The notes: generated by a model not told the origin, from the letters alone. Positions 12,401-20,800 are shown, numbered from the stretch's first letter. The stretch: DNA of 25,364 nt from a virus (IMGVR_UViG_3300030104_000125:1-25364), one strand, 5' to 3'. Translations and numbers: made by a program.

Positions 12401-14348
12401 CTGAAGCAACAGTACCTTTCATTCCTAAACTTTCATAAATTTCTTTAACTGTTTTTATAAAAGCTTTCTCATCTTTTTTTACAACATCCCAATTTAAAAC
12501 TCTAGGAAAATAATTATCTAATTCTTTAGCTGGAAAAAATCCTGCTGATTCAGATAAATTTTTAAATTCATCTATATAACTTCTAACATTTTTTGATAAT
12601 GTTATTACTCTTTCAGATGTATCTTTTGTTATTTGTCTACCTCTAAGAATAGAGTTAGCTTCTGCTAATTCTGCACCAGAATAATTTTTAGTAATATCAT
12701 AAGCTTTTCTATTAAAGTATCTTTGCATTTGTTCTGCAACAGCTATAACAGATTTTTCTTGTACTGGAGAATCAACTTCTCTAAATAACATCTTACTAAT
12801 TTTTTCAGTAGCACCACCATAAGAATTTAATTTAGATGCACTTGTTGCTGACATAAAATCTCTAACTCTTTGCATAGTTAGTTGTGTCATTTCTCTATCT
12901 ATTAGTCCAAGTATTTTTCCTTTTTCTAAATTAGTTCCAAACTTAGCACTTCTTTGAATCATCTTTTGCATTTGACCAGCCATTGCACCAGCAGCAGCCC
13001 AATACATTAAATCAGTTTCTTCATCACCAAATAAAATACCACCAACTGTACCAGCACCAGCACCTACAAGTGGTCTAACTGTAGCAGATAATAAACCTCT
13101 TACTGCCCAATCAATTTTTGTTTCATCTTTTCTTAATGCTTCTAATATTTTTGTTTGTCTTTTAGCAACTAACTCTGACCATTGTTTTAATTTATCTTGT
13201 TGTTTACCTATTAAATCTTTTTTAACAAGTTCACTTGCTTTTTTAGCTTCAATAATTTTATTTCTAATATTAATAATTTGTTTACCAAGAGGAACCTGCT
13301 TTAACATTCCAGGAACTTTATCACCTTTTGGCTGTTTTCTTCCTTTTAGTTTTCTTATTTTAATTAATAAATCTCTTTGTTCTAATAATTTTTTTTCTAA
13401 TGTTTTAAATTTTTTAGTTTCATTTGCTATAGGTCTAACAAAGTTAGTAGTCCACTTAACCATATCATTGCTAAGTGCTTTAACTTCTTTAGTATTAGCA
13501 GCAGCTTTAATTTTTTTTAATTGTGGTTGAGTAAGATTATTTTGTTTAGCTAATTTTTTTTCTATAAAATCTTCTACTAATTTTAATTCTGATTTAATTA
13601 ATTTAGGTGCATACTTACTTAAAACTTTTCCACCAATAGGAATTACTGCACCAATTGCACCAGCAGTTCCTGAAGATATAGCAACACTATTCCAATCTAC
13701 TTCACCAGTCTTAGCTATATTATCTATAACTACATCACCACCTATTAATAAAGCATTTAATGTAGCTGAACTAATAGGATTAGTCATAGCTTTTAAACTA
13801 ATAGGATTTATATAACCAACTAAATAGTAAGGGTCTAAAAGCATTGAAGCAACTGAACCAGCAGTTATTAATCCACCATCATCTTCTCTACCTCTAAATT
13901 TATAATGTTCTTTATCTAAAGCTTCTAATCTTTTTCTTTCATTTTCTAATATATAATCTTTAAAAGTTTTATCTTTATCTAATATGTCTTGAAAATATGC
14001 TTTACCAATTCTAAACATATTACCAACAACCATAGTTTCTTTATCCCAACCATATTCAAATCTTTCCCAATTACTTATTTGTGAATCAGGCACAACAGGA
14101 CCTTCACTACTTAAAGTAGTGTCAGTTTGTTTAGCAATGGATGGGTAATCGGTTTTAACACCTTCTAAATTAGAAAGGTCAAATTGTTTTGGTACTGTTT
14201 GAGTTTGAAGAGGTTTAACAAATTCTAAATTAGAAAGAGTTAAAGATTCAGATGGAGTTTCTTCTGTTACAGAAACTTGTTTTTCTTCTGTAATAACAGG
14301 AGTTACTCCTTCTAAATTTGAAAGATTTAATTGATTTAATTCTGCCAT
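9390..14348 (-). CDS. giant gp16-like internal virion (ejection) protein with methyltransferase-like and lysozyme-like domains
   Basis: 1652 aa. The N-terminus carries LSNLE motifs at 9-13, 38-42 and 58-62. A long helical body includes Gly/Ala-rich hydrophobic stretches (e.g. VRPLVGAGAGTVGGILFG) like those of T7 gp16-type proteins, which leave the capsid and build the DNA channel across the envelope. After a GG-x-R-Y motif (about 1201-1217) comes a class I methyltransferase-like domain: DFGSGTG from D1258 and NVLNVI near 1319-1324, then a strand VAIITTRG. A second GG-x-R-Y motif follows (about 1431-1446), then LSELEGV near 1452. The C-terminal domain has EVEN (E1500/E1502) and DTIGFGH (D1523-T1524), as in GH24-like lysozymes, which may open peptidoglycan at entry or lysis. 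It follows the gp15-like gene by six bases. Confidence 0.8.
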   Translation of the reverse strand: MAELNQLNLSNLEGVTPVITEEKQVSVTEETPSESLTLSNLEFVKPLQTQTVPKQFDLSNLEGVKTDYPSIAKQTDTTLSSEGPVVPDSQISNWERFEYGWDKETMVVGNMFRIGKAYFQDILDKDKTFKDYILENERKRLEALDKEHYKFRGREDDGGLITAGSVASMLLDPYYLVGYINPISLKAMTNPISSATLNALLIGGDVVIDNIAKTGEVDWNSVAISSGTAGAIGAVIPIGGKVLSKYAPKLIKSELKLVEDFIEKKLAKQNNLTQPQLKKIKAAANTKEVKALSNDMVKWTTNFVRPIANETKKFKTLEKKLLEQRDLLIKIRKLKGRKQPKGDKVPGMLKQVPLGKQIINIRNKIIEAKKASELVKKDLIGKQQDKLKQWSELVAKRQTKILEALRKDETKIDWAVRGLLSATVRPLVGAGAGTVGGILFGDEETDLMYWAAAGAMAGQMQKMIQRSAKFGTNLEKGKILGLIDREMTQLTMQRVRDFMSATSASKLNSYGGATEKISKMLFREVDSPVQEKSVIAVAEQMQRYFNRKAYDITKNYSGAELAEANSILRGRQITKDTSERVITLSKNVRSYIDEFKNLSESAGFFPAKELDNYFPRVLNWDVVKKDEKAFIKTVKEIYESLGMKGTVASGVNKGKLRSQVAAENYLHGHRTSGDSVFNSAVLKQMFSDSKSGVSKEGNKFIYTPVTDHITHKRALQGPYKKVEQILENKGYLVNDTRNILNSLTNDSVKSIAFARQFGTNGELLQPLFLQIRNKYINSGLPREKYLNAMNQEMKLVANSIDAYFDRYGTAMTGASKSSAALLGTLGNLNMLGRVTITSLGDLIQPFQNSSSWRAIIRGFKDTALRAKNEKGLAKSLNQDIDDGIRQALMKSAGFEGRDVLVNNAWVGMSPSQKVNNLAFQALGLSWLTGYARRFAYNTGVADAYYLSKTLNKLTKTGLDNTGRAKRIKYFLNNNYGISTNKALSIGSAKNLNTAIKIAGNKGAINEAGIITANRDALIPQVSNRLLFTQSNNQWVRLMGQFLSWAMAKSAQTNKILMRMENGSAKTLVKTLAVLPIYSGVQSLRELAKYGEVVTDYDANNNRWWAEGARLSGMFGFLPELIANRLIGPGSREPWYLFPPAAQIASAPVEAGKAAWDGNTDRAVRILSQRFLPLPNWRNWISKLFAGPKPPVFDSTLGSQIMFAEGGVIDRQNYLVGGATKLATKFAIKRGNTAINTTVGTYKKVNKILSDKKLNSVHDFGSGTGVGTKQFINKKVTSHEPFVPEEKIIKSGGKLPTYQTADDVLMNEGKNSKDAVVNLNVLNVIEDPFERANVVAQIGELINNKGVAIITTRGKDVATQASKSKNAIPHLDGWLFGAGSNKTFQKGFSQKELEEYVQEILGKLFKIEKIPSKYGIGTSGVMITKLPTKRKTFFKGGEVVRLGYESGDKVLGLSELEGVKPLETKSVDDQVTTMMEEEKVIVPDKKPEAWEDEKFITYIKEVENAPLMNKDKNFKHKSVEGGTDTIGFGHKLTQNELKTGLVYGYDINNLNREAVEDILRKDLKAKNQILINLYGKKYKDLDYRRKQMLLDFQFNVKNFKDKNVFPKFKEALFAGDEVGMEKEYKRYYKNKLGKMKLLARNKKFKDLFFVDKD

Positions 14349-14354
14349 TATTCA

Positions 14355-16226
14355 TTAAGGTGTAGATTTAAATTTAACCTTTTTAGATTTGTATACAGAT
14401 TTGTTATTAAGAGGAAAAGCAATTTCATATTTTTCTTTTATTTCTGCACCTGTCATATCATTTGGAAGTATAGCTTGTACTTCTTCAATACTTTCAAATA
14501 CTGGTTTGTTATTATATCCTACTTCTTTAGGAGTTATTTTAATTGTTTCACCTTTCTCATCTTTTCTTAACATTGAACTCATTTGTTCAGCTATAGCAGC
14601 ATCACCTGCTGTAACATCTTCTTTAACTGAGTAATCTATTTTGTTTGCATCTAATATTTCTTTATTTTTTTCTGTTAAAGGAACTTCTTTTTTTTCTCCA
14701 TCAATATTAACTACAACAGTTCTTATTTTATTATCTGCAATATCTTTTTGAATTTCTTGTTCATTTGCTACTATATCAGGTGCAATTGTTTTATCTACAT
14801 TTCCTGTTTTAACTTCTCCTTCTGTTGTAGATTTATTTTCATCATAGAATTTTTTTATATTATTATCATTTGCATATAAGTAATTTTTAAAATCATTAAC
14901 AACTTTTGCATCACCATCTATTAAAGCTGTATAAATTTTAACAACTTTACCTTGACCATCTAAAAAATCATTATCAATTTTTCTTGCTTCTGTATCAATA
15001 AATTTAGACATAGCAACACTAATACTTTTCATTTTTGATTTATCATCTACTTGATACTTAGCATCTCCTAATTGTAATCCACCATCTATATCAACAACTG
15101 ATAAAGGAACAATTGTAGTTAAGATATATGCATTTTTACCATTACTACTAATTTTATCTTTGTTAGTTGTTGCTCTTCCATTGTTTATAGCTTTTGATGT
15201 AGCTGTCCAAATTGCATCTTGACTAAAATATTTTTTAATATCAGTTGGTTCTTTAGAAATATTATTATAAGCATATGTTGCATTATCTTTTGAATCTCTA
15301 ACTCCATTAAACATAGCTTCAATTGCAAGTAAATTAACTTGTGCATTTGGTTGCATACCTTCAATCTTACTATCTGTTTTATTAAATTTAAAACTTAATT
15401 CATTACCAGCTCCACTAATATTCATTGTATTTATAAATTTTAATGTATCATTATCATTATTTAATTTAAATACAGCTTCATCTTGCATTTTTTCCCATCT
15501 AGAATTATATTCTTTATCTGGTGTATTAACTTTTACTTTTTTTGATAATAATATTTTTTCATCTGTAATATCTGTACTATCTTTAGTATCTGTATTATCT
15601 GTAGATTCTATTTCTTGTATTGCTGTTTCAACTTTTTTATCTGAATCAGTTTTATCTTCTACTGTAATTAATTTACTATCTGTAGTTTCTTTTTTCTTCC
15701 ATGGAGTTTTAGATAAAATAGTATTAATTAAAAAACTATCACCTTTAGCTTCACTTAATTGATTTGCATAATCTTTTAATATAAATTTCTTTTCTTTATC
15801 TAATTCATTTTCATAATTAGTTAAATAGTTTTCATCAAACTCATATGTTCTATTAGTACTACCAAACTCAGCTCTTAATACTTTCTTTCTTTCATCAGAT
15901 AAAGCATTAAATTTATCAACACCTAATTTAATCATTAAATATCTATCAGCATATTCATCTTGGTCAAAAGTTATACCAGTATCTTTATTAGCTTTATTAA
16001 AAGCTGCAGCTTCAGCATTTAATGAATTAATCTCATCAGCTTTTTCTTTTTCTTGATAAAACTTTTTAAGTTCATAATCATATTTTGCATCTTTTCTTCT
16101 AATAAGAGAATCTCTTTCTGCTTTTAATTCATCAGCACGAATAGCTAAATCTTCTTTAGTTATTTCTCTATCTCTATCAATAGCACCAACTGCTAAATTA
16201 GCAACATCCATCCAATTAAATCCCAT
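14355..16226 (-). CDS. gp15-like internal virion protein
   Basis: 623 aa, highly charged and mostly helical. The first 80 residues form a likely coiled coil (DLAIRADELKAERDSLIRRK; KKFYQEKEKADEIN), followed by acidic, Thr/Asp-rich low-complexity regions (near 195-225) and a basic C-terminus (YKSKKVKFKSTP). It is placed between a small structural gene and the giant gp16-like gene, as gp15 is in T7, where it is part of the ejectosome. Sequence resemblance to T7 gp15 is not obvious by eye, so the call rests on size, helical character and gene order. The start is joined to the upstream gene by TAATG. Confidence 0.6.
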   Translation of the reverse strand: MGFNWMDVANLAVGAIDRDREITKEDLAIRADELKAERDSLIRRKDAKYDYELKKFYQEKEKADEINSLNAEAAAFNKANKDTGITFDQDEYADRYLMIKLGVDKFNALSDERKKVLRAEFGSTNRTYEFDENYLTNYENELDKEKKFILKDYANQLSEAKGDSFLINTILSKTPWKKKETTDSKLITVEDKTDSDKKVETAIQEIESTDNTDTKDSTDITDEKILLSKKVKVNTPDKEYNSRWEKMQDEAVFKLNNDNDTLKFINTMNISGAGNELSFKFNKTDSKIEGMQPNAQVNLLAIEAMFNGVRDSKDNATYAYNNISKEPTDIKKYFSQDAIWTATSKAINNGRATTNKDKISSNGKNAYILTTIVPLSVVDIDGGLQLGDAKYQVDDKSKMKSISVAMSKFIDTEARKIDNDFLDGQGKVVKIYTALIDGDAKVVNDFKNYLYANDNNIKKFYDENKSTTEGEVKTGNVDKTIAPDIVANEQEIQKDIADNKIRTVVVNIDGEKKEVPLTEKNKEILDANKIDYSVKEDVTAGDAAIAEQMSSMLRKDEKGETIKITPKEVGYNNKPVFESIEEVQAILPNDMTGAEIKEKYEIAFPLNNKSVYKSKKVKFKSTP

Positions 16227-16801
16227 TACATATCTCCTTTCAGTTGCTCTACTTTACTTGGTAGTTCACTTTCAACTCTTGATAATAAACTTTCACCTAA
16301 ACTTTCAGCTTTTGGTTCTGCCATTTTATCTGTTTTAATTTCTTCATCTTCATTTTCATCTGCATCAAAATCTACAGGTTCAACATCATCACCATGAATT
16401 TCAGCATCAGGGTCAGTTTCTTCACCAGTATATAAAGTATAATCTTTTATATCAGCATAATCAGCAATAGATATTAATAAATATAATGTAGGTTCAATTA
16501 ATAACATCATTAAATCAGGAGTCCATTTACCTTCACTATATCCTTTATATAAAACAACTTGTGCTATTTCATCTAAAGCAGTTCCTTCATCAATTAAATC
16601 AATTAATTTTCTTAAATTATCTATCTCGGTTAATTCCATATAGACAGCTTCCATAGCATTACCTTGGTCTATAAATTGTGGAGGTCTTTCCCATGCTTTA
16701 GGCATATCTGTAGGAGTAGTTAAAGATTCTCCAGGTGTAGGAGCAGAAAAAGGATTAACACCTACTTTATCAAATTGTGTTTGTTTTATTTTTTCAGCCA
16801 T
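16226..16801 (-). CDS. 191-aa acidic virion structural protein (putative)
   Basis: The N-terminus has a motif PGESLTTPTDMPKAWERPPQF (about residues 23-43) that I recall from a conserved structural protein of marine T4-like and pelagi-phages. A helical middle follows (ELTEIDNLRKLIDLIDEG; hydrophobic LMMLLIEPTLYLLISIADY), then a very acidic linker (about 125-158) and a helical end. Function in the particle is unknown. It has TAATG junctions on both sides, so translation is coupled with the small basic gene before it and the gp15-like gene after it. Confidence 0.6.
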   Translation of the reverse strand: MAEKIKQTQFDKVGVNPFSAPTPGESLTTPTDMPKAWERPPQFIDQGNAMEAVYMELTEIDNLRKLIDLIDEGTALDEIAQVVLYKGYSEGKWTPDLMMLLIEPTLYLLISIADYADIKDYTLYTGEETDPDAEIHGDDVEPVDFDADENEDEEIKTDKMAEPKAESLGESLLSRVESELPSKVEQLKGDM

Positions 16802-16929
16802 TATACTTTTTTCTTTTTAGGAAAACCTGCTTTCATATTAGCATAAGCTTTCTTTGTTATTGTTGTTTTACTTTTTGGTCTTGAGATACCAGCTTTTTTA
16901 CGAGCATTAATATTTTTATAAAGAGACAT
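16801..16929 (-). CDS. 42-aa small basic protein
   Basis: The ORF starts at ATG 16929 and ends at TAA 16803-16801, with TAATG junctions at both ends. The peptide MSLYKNINARKKAGISRPKS continues with KTTITKKAYANMKAGFPKKKK. I recall near-identical small basic proteins (KNINARKKAGISRPKSKSTIS type) in many marine phages, usually among structural genes. The very high Lys/Arg content suggests binding to DNA or to the acidic protein encoded next to it. Function unknown. Confidence 0.75.
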   Translation of the reverse strand: MSLYKNINARKKAGISRPKSKTTITKKAYANMKAGFPKKKKV

Positions 16930-17087
16930 TATTTTTTCTTTTCTTTCTTCATTGGGGTAGCTATCATAATTGTAACACAGCCACCATGTTTATAAGTTTT
17001 TCTTTTTGAATGTTCAACAAATTTTTTAGCAACATCTGGTTTTTCTGCAAATAAAAATTTTCTTTGTTTGTTTGATTTAAATGGCAT
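16929..17087 (-). CDS. 52-aa small basic protein
   Basis: ATG at 17087, preceded by AGGA from the end of the previous gene, opens 52 codons ending at TAA 16931-16929 in a TAATG junction. It begins MPFKSNKQRKFLFAEKPDVA, then VAKKFVEHSKRKTYKHGG, and ends in a Lys-rich tail. It is strongly basic throughout with one cysteine. Similar 'MPFKSxxQRxFLFAxxPxVA' proteins occur in many phages and bacteria, with no clear function. It belongs to the structural transcript by position and coupling. Confidence 0.7.
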   Translation of the reverse strand: MPFKSNKQRKFLFAEKPDVAKKFVEHSKRKTYKHGGCVTIMIATPMKKEKKK

Positions 17088-17094
17088 TAGTATC

Positions 17095-18363
17095 CTATAT
17101 ATTCATATGTCTGTAGTAATTATTAATTTGGTCTATTTGTTGTGCAGAAAAACTTCCATGTAATAAACTTCCTTGTGAAGCACCTTTTAAATCAGTACCA
17201 CTCCACTTAGCATCTTGACCTTGAGTTGAACCAGTATGCATAGCACCCATCATAGCATAATTAATTGGTGGAGCTTCAATATTTAAATCTTGGTTTAATA
17301 AAGATTTTTTTATTGTATCATAAGCTTTACTTTTTACTGACTTTGTAATCCAATCTTTTGTTTTCTTTTTTAATGTTGATTGTCCATTAACTTTAAATGT
17401 TTCACCTTGACTATTAAAAATATATTTATTATGTTGAGGTGAATATGTAAAGTCTTTACTATTAGCAAAATTAAAATCTATTAATCCATCTGCATTATTA
17501 GACATAGTTAAATTTTTATTCATAGCATTTCCTATGTGTTCAGCTTGATAAAAACCATCATTATTAATTTTGTACAAATCTTTATAATTTTTATATGCTA
17601 ATTTAGCATTGTCTGAATAATTTACTAAATTTTTACTTTCCCATGCAGCATTAATATTATCAGCTACAATTCTATCTACACCACTTAATGTATTTCCTAT
17701 TGATTGTCCTCTAAGCATAGTACCATCAATTGTTCCTGATTTAAGCATACCTGCTGCTTGTTCATTTGATACTGTACTCCAAATTTGTCCTTCGCCATGT
17801 ACATTACCTCTCATACCAAATACATCTACACTACCATCTACTTTTGTTTTACCAAATTTCATTTTACTTTTCCAATTATTAATTGTAGTTTTAGATTGGT
17901 TAAATAAATTTTTAGCACCTTTAGAAATTCTAGAAAAAATATTATTCTGACCTTTAAAGTTTCCAGCAAATTTTTGAAAACCATTAGATATACTTTTTGT
18001 AATAGTACTCATTGTATTACTAATAGCACCAGTTGTAGCTTGATAACCTGTTCTAATAGCATTACCAACTTGACCTATACTTCTAAGAAATAAATTTTGA
18101 GAACCCATAAGTCCTGTTGGTCCATGAATTCCACTCATAGCAGCTCTACCTATCATATTACTTAATCCTCCTAAAGCATATGGCATAGCTACAGACATAG
18201 CAATCATACCTAGTGGTCCAAGTTTTTTATTTATTTTAGCAACACCTCTCATAACAGATTTACCTACTTTTGCAATACCTCTAGCAATACCTTTAGTAAT
18301 TTTACTAACAGGTCTTGTTATTCTTTTTGCTACTTTTTTTGCTGCTTTAAAAACACTTCCCAT
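17095..18363 (-). CDS. 422-aa basic, glycine-rich putative internal/virion protein
   Basis: The first 55 residues are a series of short amphipathic cationic segments (FKAAKKVAKRITRPVSKITK; GIARGIAKVGKSVMRGVAKI), then a hydrophobic Gly/Met/Ala stretch (LGPLGMIAMSVAMPYALGGL, about 48-67). The rest is polar, Asn/Ser/Lys-rich. A membrane-active N-terminus ahead of a soluble body would fit a protein ejected with the genome, and the gene lies between the gp14-position and gp15-like genes. No known domain was recognised. The start has an excellent AAGGAG site. Confidence 0.5.
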   Translation of the reverse strand: MGSVFKAAKKVAKRITRPVSKITKGIARGIAKVGKSVMRGVAKINKKLGPLGMIAMSVAMPYALGGLSNMIGRAAMSGIHGPTGLMGSQNLFLRSIGQVGNAIRTGYQATTGAISNTMSTITKSISNGFQKFAGNFKGQNNIFSRISKGAKNLFNQSKTTINNWKSKMKFGKTKVDGSVDVFGMRGNVHGEGQIWSTVSNEQAAGMLKSGTIDGTMLRGQSIGNTLSGVDRIVADNINAAWESKNLVNYSDNAKLAYKNYKDLYKINNDGFYQAEHIGNAMNKNLTMSNNADGLIDFNFANSKDFTYSPQHNKYIFNSQGETFKVNGQSTLKKKTKDWITKSVKSKAYDTIKKSLLNQDLNIEAPPINYAMMGAMHTGSTQGQDAKWSGTDLKGASQGSLLHGSFSAQQIDQINNYYRHMNI

Positions 18364-18377
18364 TTTATTTTATCTCC

Positions 18378-20477
18378 TTAACTTCTTGTTAAAATTGTTT
18401 TAAATAAATCTAAACCAAATCCACCTAATTTTTGTAGAGTACTTGCTCTAGCTGCATCACTAACTTGTTCATTCCCTAATGCAGCAATAGATAAATTAGT
18501 TTGTCTTTCTTGTGCATTTTGTGCTGCTTCATATTCCCACTTAGCAGAATCTCTCATCTCTTGCCATAAAAAAGATAAACCTTGGTTACTCATATTAAAT
18601 GAATTCATTGCATTAGCTTGGTTAACTGCATTTTGTCCTGCAGTATTTGCTTGATTTAATTGTCTTCTCCATGTAACATTTGATTGTTCAATTAGATTTG
18701 AATTTTGTGTATTAAAATTATCTCTATTATAATTTAATTGTGAATTAAATTTTTCTATTTCAGCATTTAAACTTTCTTGTAATCTTTCAGCTTCTAATGA
18801 ATTACCTTGATTTAAAGCTTCTATTCTATTTGTTTCAGTAATATTGTACTGGTTCATTGCATCATTTCTTGCAGCATTTTGTTGACTAATAGTAGTAGAT
18901 AAACTATTCATAAATTGATTAGTTTGATTCTGACTTGTTGCATTAAATTGAGCAGAAGCATTATCTGCAGCTTGATTAGTTAACATTGCTTGTTGTCTAT
19001 TCTGTGCATTTAATACTTCAGTTTGTTGTGAATTAGTTAAGTTTGCCATATCCATTTGTAAAAATGCTTGAGCATTAACAACAGCTTTTTGTTGAGCATT
19101 AGTTAAATTTTGCATATCCATTGTAGCTGTTTGTACAGCATTTTGCATAGTAGCTTGTTGTTCATTATTTAAATTTTGTAATTCAAATGTTCTAAATAAA
19201 TTAGAATTAGATATTGCAGTTTGTTGTTGATTGTTTAAATTTAAAACATCCATTCCTGCAGTAGTTTGAGCATTTGCTAAAGCTGTTTGTTGATTAGCAC
19301 TTAAATTAGCTAAAGCCATTTGTTGAGTTAATTGACCTTGAGTTAAACCAGCTTGTTGTATGTTAGCTAAGTTTGCTAATCTTATTTCTTGTTGTTGTTT
19401 AGCACCAGCTAAAATACTTTGTTGTTCACTCATTGCATTAAGTTTAGTTAACTCTTGAGCAAATTGACCAGTAGCCATTTGTGCTTTCATATCATTTTCA
19501 GCATTAACTAACTGAGTTTGAAAATTTTGTTGAGCAGTTAATACTTCTGCTTGTTGTTCATTTGTTAAATTCTGTGCTGCTCTTTGTTGTAATGCTGTTG
19601 CATTTGATTGAGCAATAGGTAATGCAGATGTAATAATTGCATTTACTAAAGCATCTCTACCAATTGTAGATTTACTTAAACCTCTTTGTGCTAAATTTTT
19701 TTCAACACTATCAACTGCACCTCTTGCCCATGTAGGGATTTGTCCAGTATCAATACCAGATAATAAAGAAGTTATTTGAGTAGATACTAAAGCATCTGTA
19801 GGTAATGCAGCAACTTGTGCTTGTACTGCAGTAGGTTGTGATACTATTGCTTTAGTAACAGTAGCTGGATTATTTGCAATAGCTGATTGAATATTTCCAG
19901 GTAATGATGCTGTTTGTCCAGCAACAGTTGCAGCAGTTCCACTTAATACTGCAGCTAAAGCTCCACTTGATAATTGTCCTTGTTGTGCTGCAGCTACAGC
20001 CGAAGTTGTAGGATTAGCACTAGCACCAGTAGCAGTACCAGATAAAGTTCCAGTAACTGTTCCTATTTGCGATTGTGTACCTACTGTACCTGTTTGAGCA
20101 GTTCCTGTTTGAGCAGTACCACTTGTTGGTGTCATAGTAGATGTAGTAAAACTTGTAGGTCCTGCACCTGCTGTTGAAGTTAAAGCTGTCGGTGTTGCAA
20201 TTTGTGAACCTGTAATTGTTTTAGTTCCAACAGCAGTAGGTGCTGTTTGTTGTGAACCTGCTAATAATTCATTAGCTTGTACTGTTTGTTGTGTATAAGA
20301 TTGTTTTGCAGCATCAGCAAGTTCAGGAGATTTAATTTGTTCAGTTACATATTTATCTGCAAACTGATTTCTTTTTCCTAATCCACCTTGTTGTGGTTGT
20401 GAACCTTCAGGAATTCTTGTAAATTTCCTAGCTTCATCACCTGTTGCTCTTCTGATTCTTTTAATTTTTTTTATCAT
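18378..20477 (-). CDS. 699-aa repeat-containing virion protein (T7 gp14-position, marine-phage type)
   Basis: A basic start (IKKIKRIRRATGDEARKF) is followed by a Thr/Ala/Gly-rich low-complexity region (about 50-170). A helical part (about 220-300) comes next, then nine consecutive 22-residue units (304-501) of the form L-x-N-x-Q-Q-x-A, and a Asn/Gln-rich helical C-terminus. Proteins with this repeat and the following DNASAQFNATSQ-type segment are, from memory, widespread in marine phages among tail or internal proteins. It sits where T7 has gp14. Multiples of 11 residues suit a right-handed helical rod or coiled coil. The start lacks a clear Shine-Dalgarno. Confidence 0.6.
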   Translation of the reverse strand: MIKKIKRIRRATGDEARKFTRIPEGSQPQQGGLGKRNQFADKYVTEQIKSPELADAAKQSYTQQTVQANELLAGSQQTAPTAVGTKTITGSQIATPTALTSTAGAGPTSFTTSTMTPTSGTAQTGTAQTGTVGTQSQIGTVTGTLSGTATGASANPTTSAVAAAQQGQLSSGALAAVLSGTAATVAGQTASLPGNIQSAIANNPATVTKAIVSQPTAVQAQVAALPTDALVSTQITSLLSGIDTGQIPTWARGAVDSVEKNLAQRGLSKSTIGRDALVNAIITSALPIAQSNATALQQRAAQNLTNEQQAEVLTAQQNFQTQLVNAENDMKAQMATGQFAQELTKLNAMSEQQSILAGAKQQQEIRLANLANIQQAGLTQGQLTQQMALANLSANQQTALANAQTTAGMDVLNLNNQQQTAISNSNLFRTFELQNLNNEQQATMQNAVQTATMDMQNLTNAQQKAVVNAQAFLQMDMANLTNSQQTEVLNAQNRQQAMLTNQAADNASAQFNATSQNQTNQFMNSLSTTISQQNAARNDAMNQYNITETNRIEALNQGNSLEAERLQESLNAEIEKFNSQLNYNRDNFNTQNSNLIEQSNVTWRRQLNQANTAGQNAVNQANAMNSFNMSNQGLSFLWQEMRDSAKWEYEAAQNAQERQTNLSIAALGNEQVSDAARASTLQKLGGFGLDLFKTILTRS
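18975..19568 (-). repeat. nine in-frame 66-bp (22-residue) tandem units
   Basis: The 594-bp segment encodes nine consecutive units of exactly 22 residues. Units 1 and 5-9 show the pattern best, for example LTNEQQAEVLTAQQNFQTQL, LSANQQTALANAQTTAGMDV and LTNAQQKAVVNAQAFLQMDM. Unit 2 is diverged but keeps the length. DNA identity between units is low, so the repeat is old and held by protein structure rather than recent duplication. Confidence 0.85.
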
Positions 20478-20480
20478 ATT

Positions 20481-20654
20481 CTATTTAAAGTAATTATATA
20501 CTCCACCTACTATACTTGAAATTATTATTAATACCCATATGGCACCTTTACCTTTATTAATATCAGCTCTTAAACATTTAGTTTCAGATTTTAGTTCTTT
20601 AACTTCTCTAACTAAAAAATCTATTTTAACTTCTGTTGCTGATTTCTTTGCCAT
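20481..20654 (-). CDS. 57-aa coiled-coil protein with C-terminal membrane segment
   Basis: ATG at 20654 shares a base with the upstream stop (TAATG), and the ORF ends at TAG 20483-20481, four bases before the next ATG. The N-terminal 35 residues are a charged helix (TEVKIDFLVREVKELKSETK), followed by one hydrophobic helix (AIWVLIIISSIVGGVY) and a short end. The form resembles small phage tail-region membrane proteins. An accessory lysis or virion role is possible; function unknown. Confidence 0.65.
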   Translation of the reverse strand: MAKKSATEVKIDFLVREVKELKSETKCLRADINKGKGAIWVLIIISSIVGGVYNYFK

Positions 20655-20797
20655 TATCTTCCTTGTCCTCTATATTTTTTAAAACTTCTTCTTTTATTTT
20701 TATTCATTGTGCTTGTATTTGGTCTACGACCTTGTGAACTTCCTTTCTTGATTGGAACATGAGCAACCTTATTCCATAATCCTTTTGCCTTTGCCAT
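20654..20797 (-). CDS. 47-aa small basic protein
   Basis: ATG at 20797 opens 47 codons ending at TAA 20656-20654 in a TAATG junction. It begins MAKAKGLWNKVAHVPIKKGS and continues with GRRPNTSTMNKNKRRSFKKY and RGQGR. I recall such small Arg/Lys-rich proteins beside tail genes in marine phages. Its charge suggests nucleic-acid or acidic-protein binding. It begins 4 bases after the stop of the DUF7483-like gene, with AGA-rich sequence ahead of the start. Confidence 0.7.
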   Translation of the reverse strand: MAKAKGLWNKVAHVPIKKGSSQGRRPNTSTMNKNKRRSFKKYRGQGR

Positions 20798-20800
20798 TCA

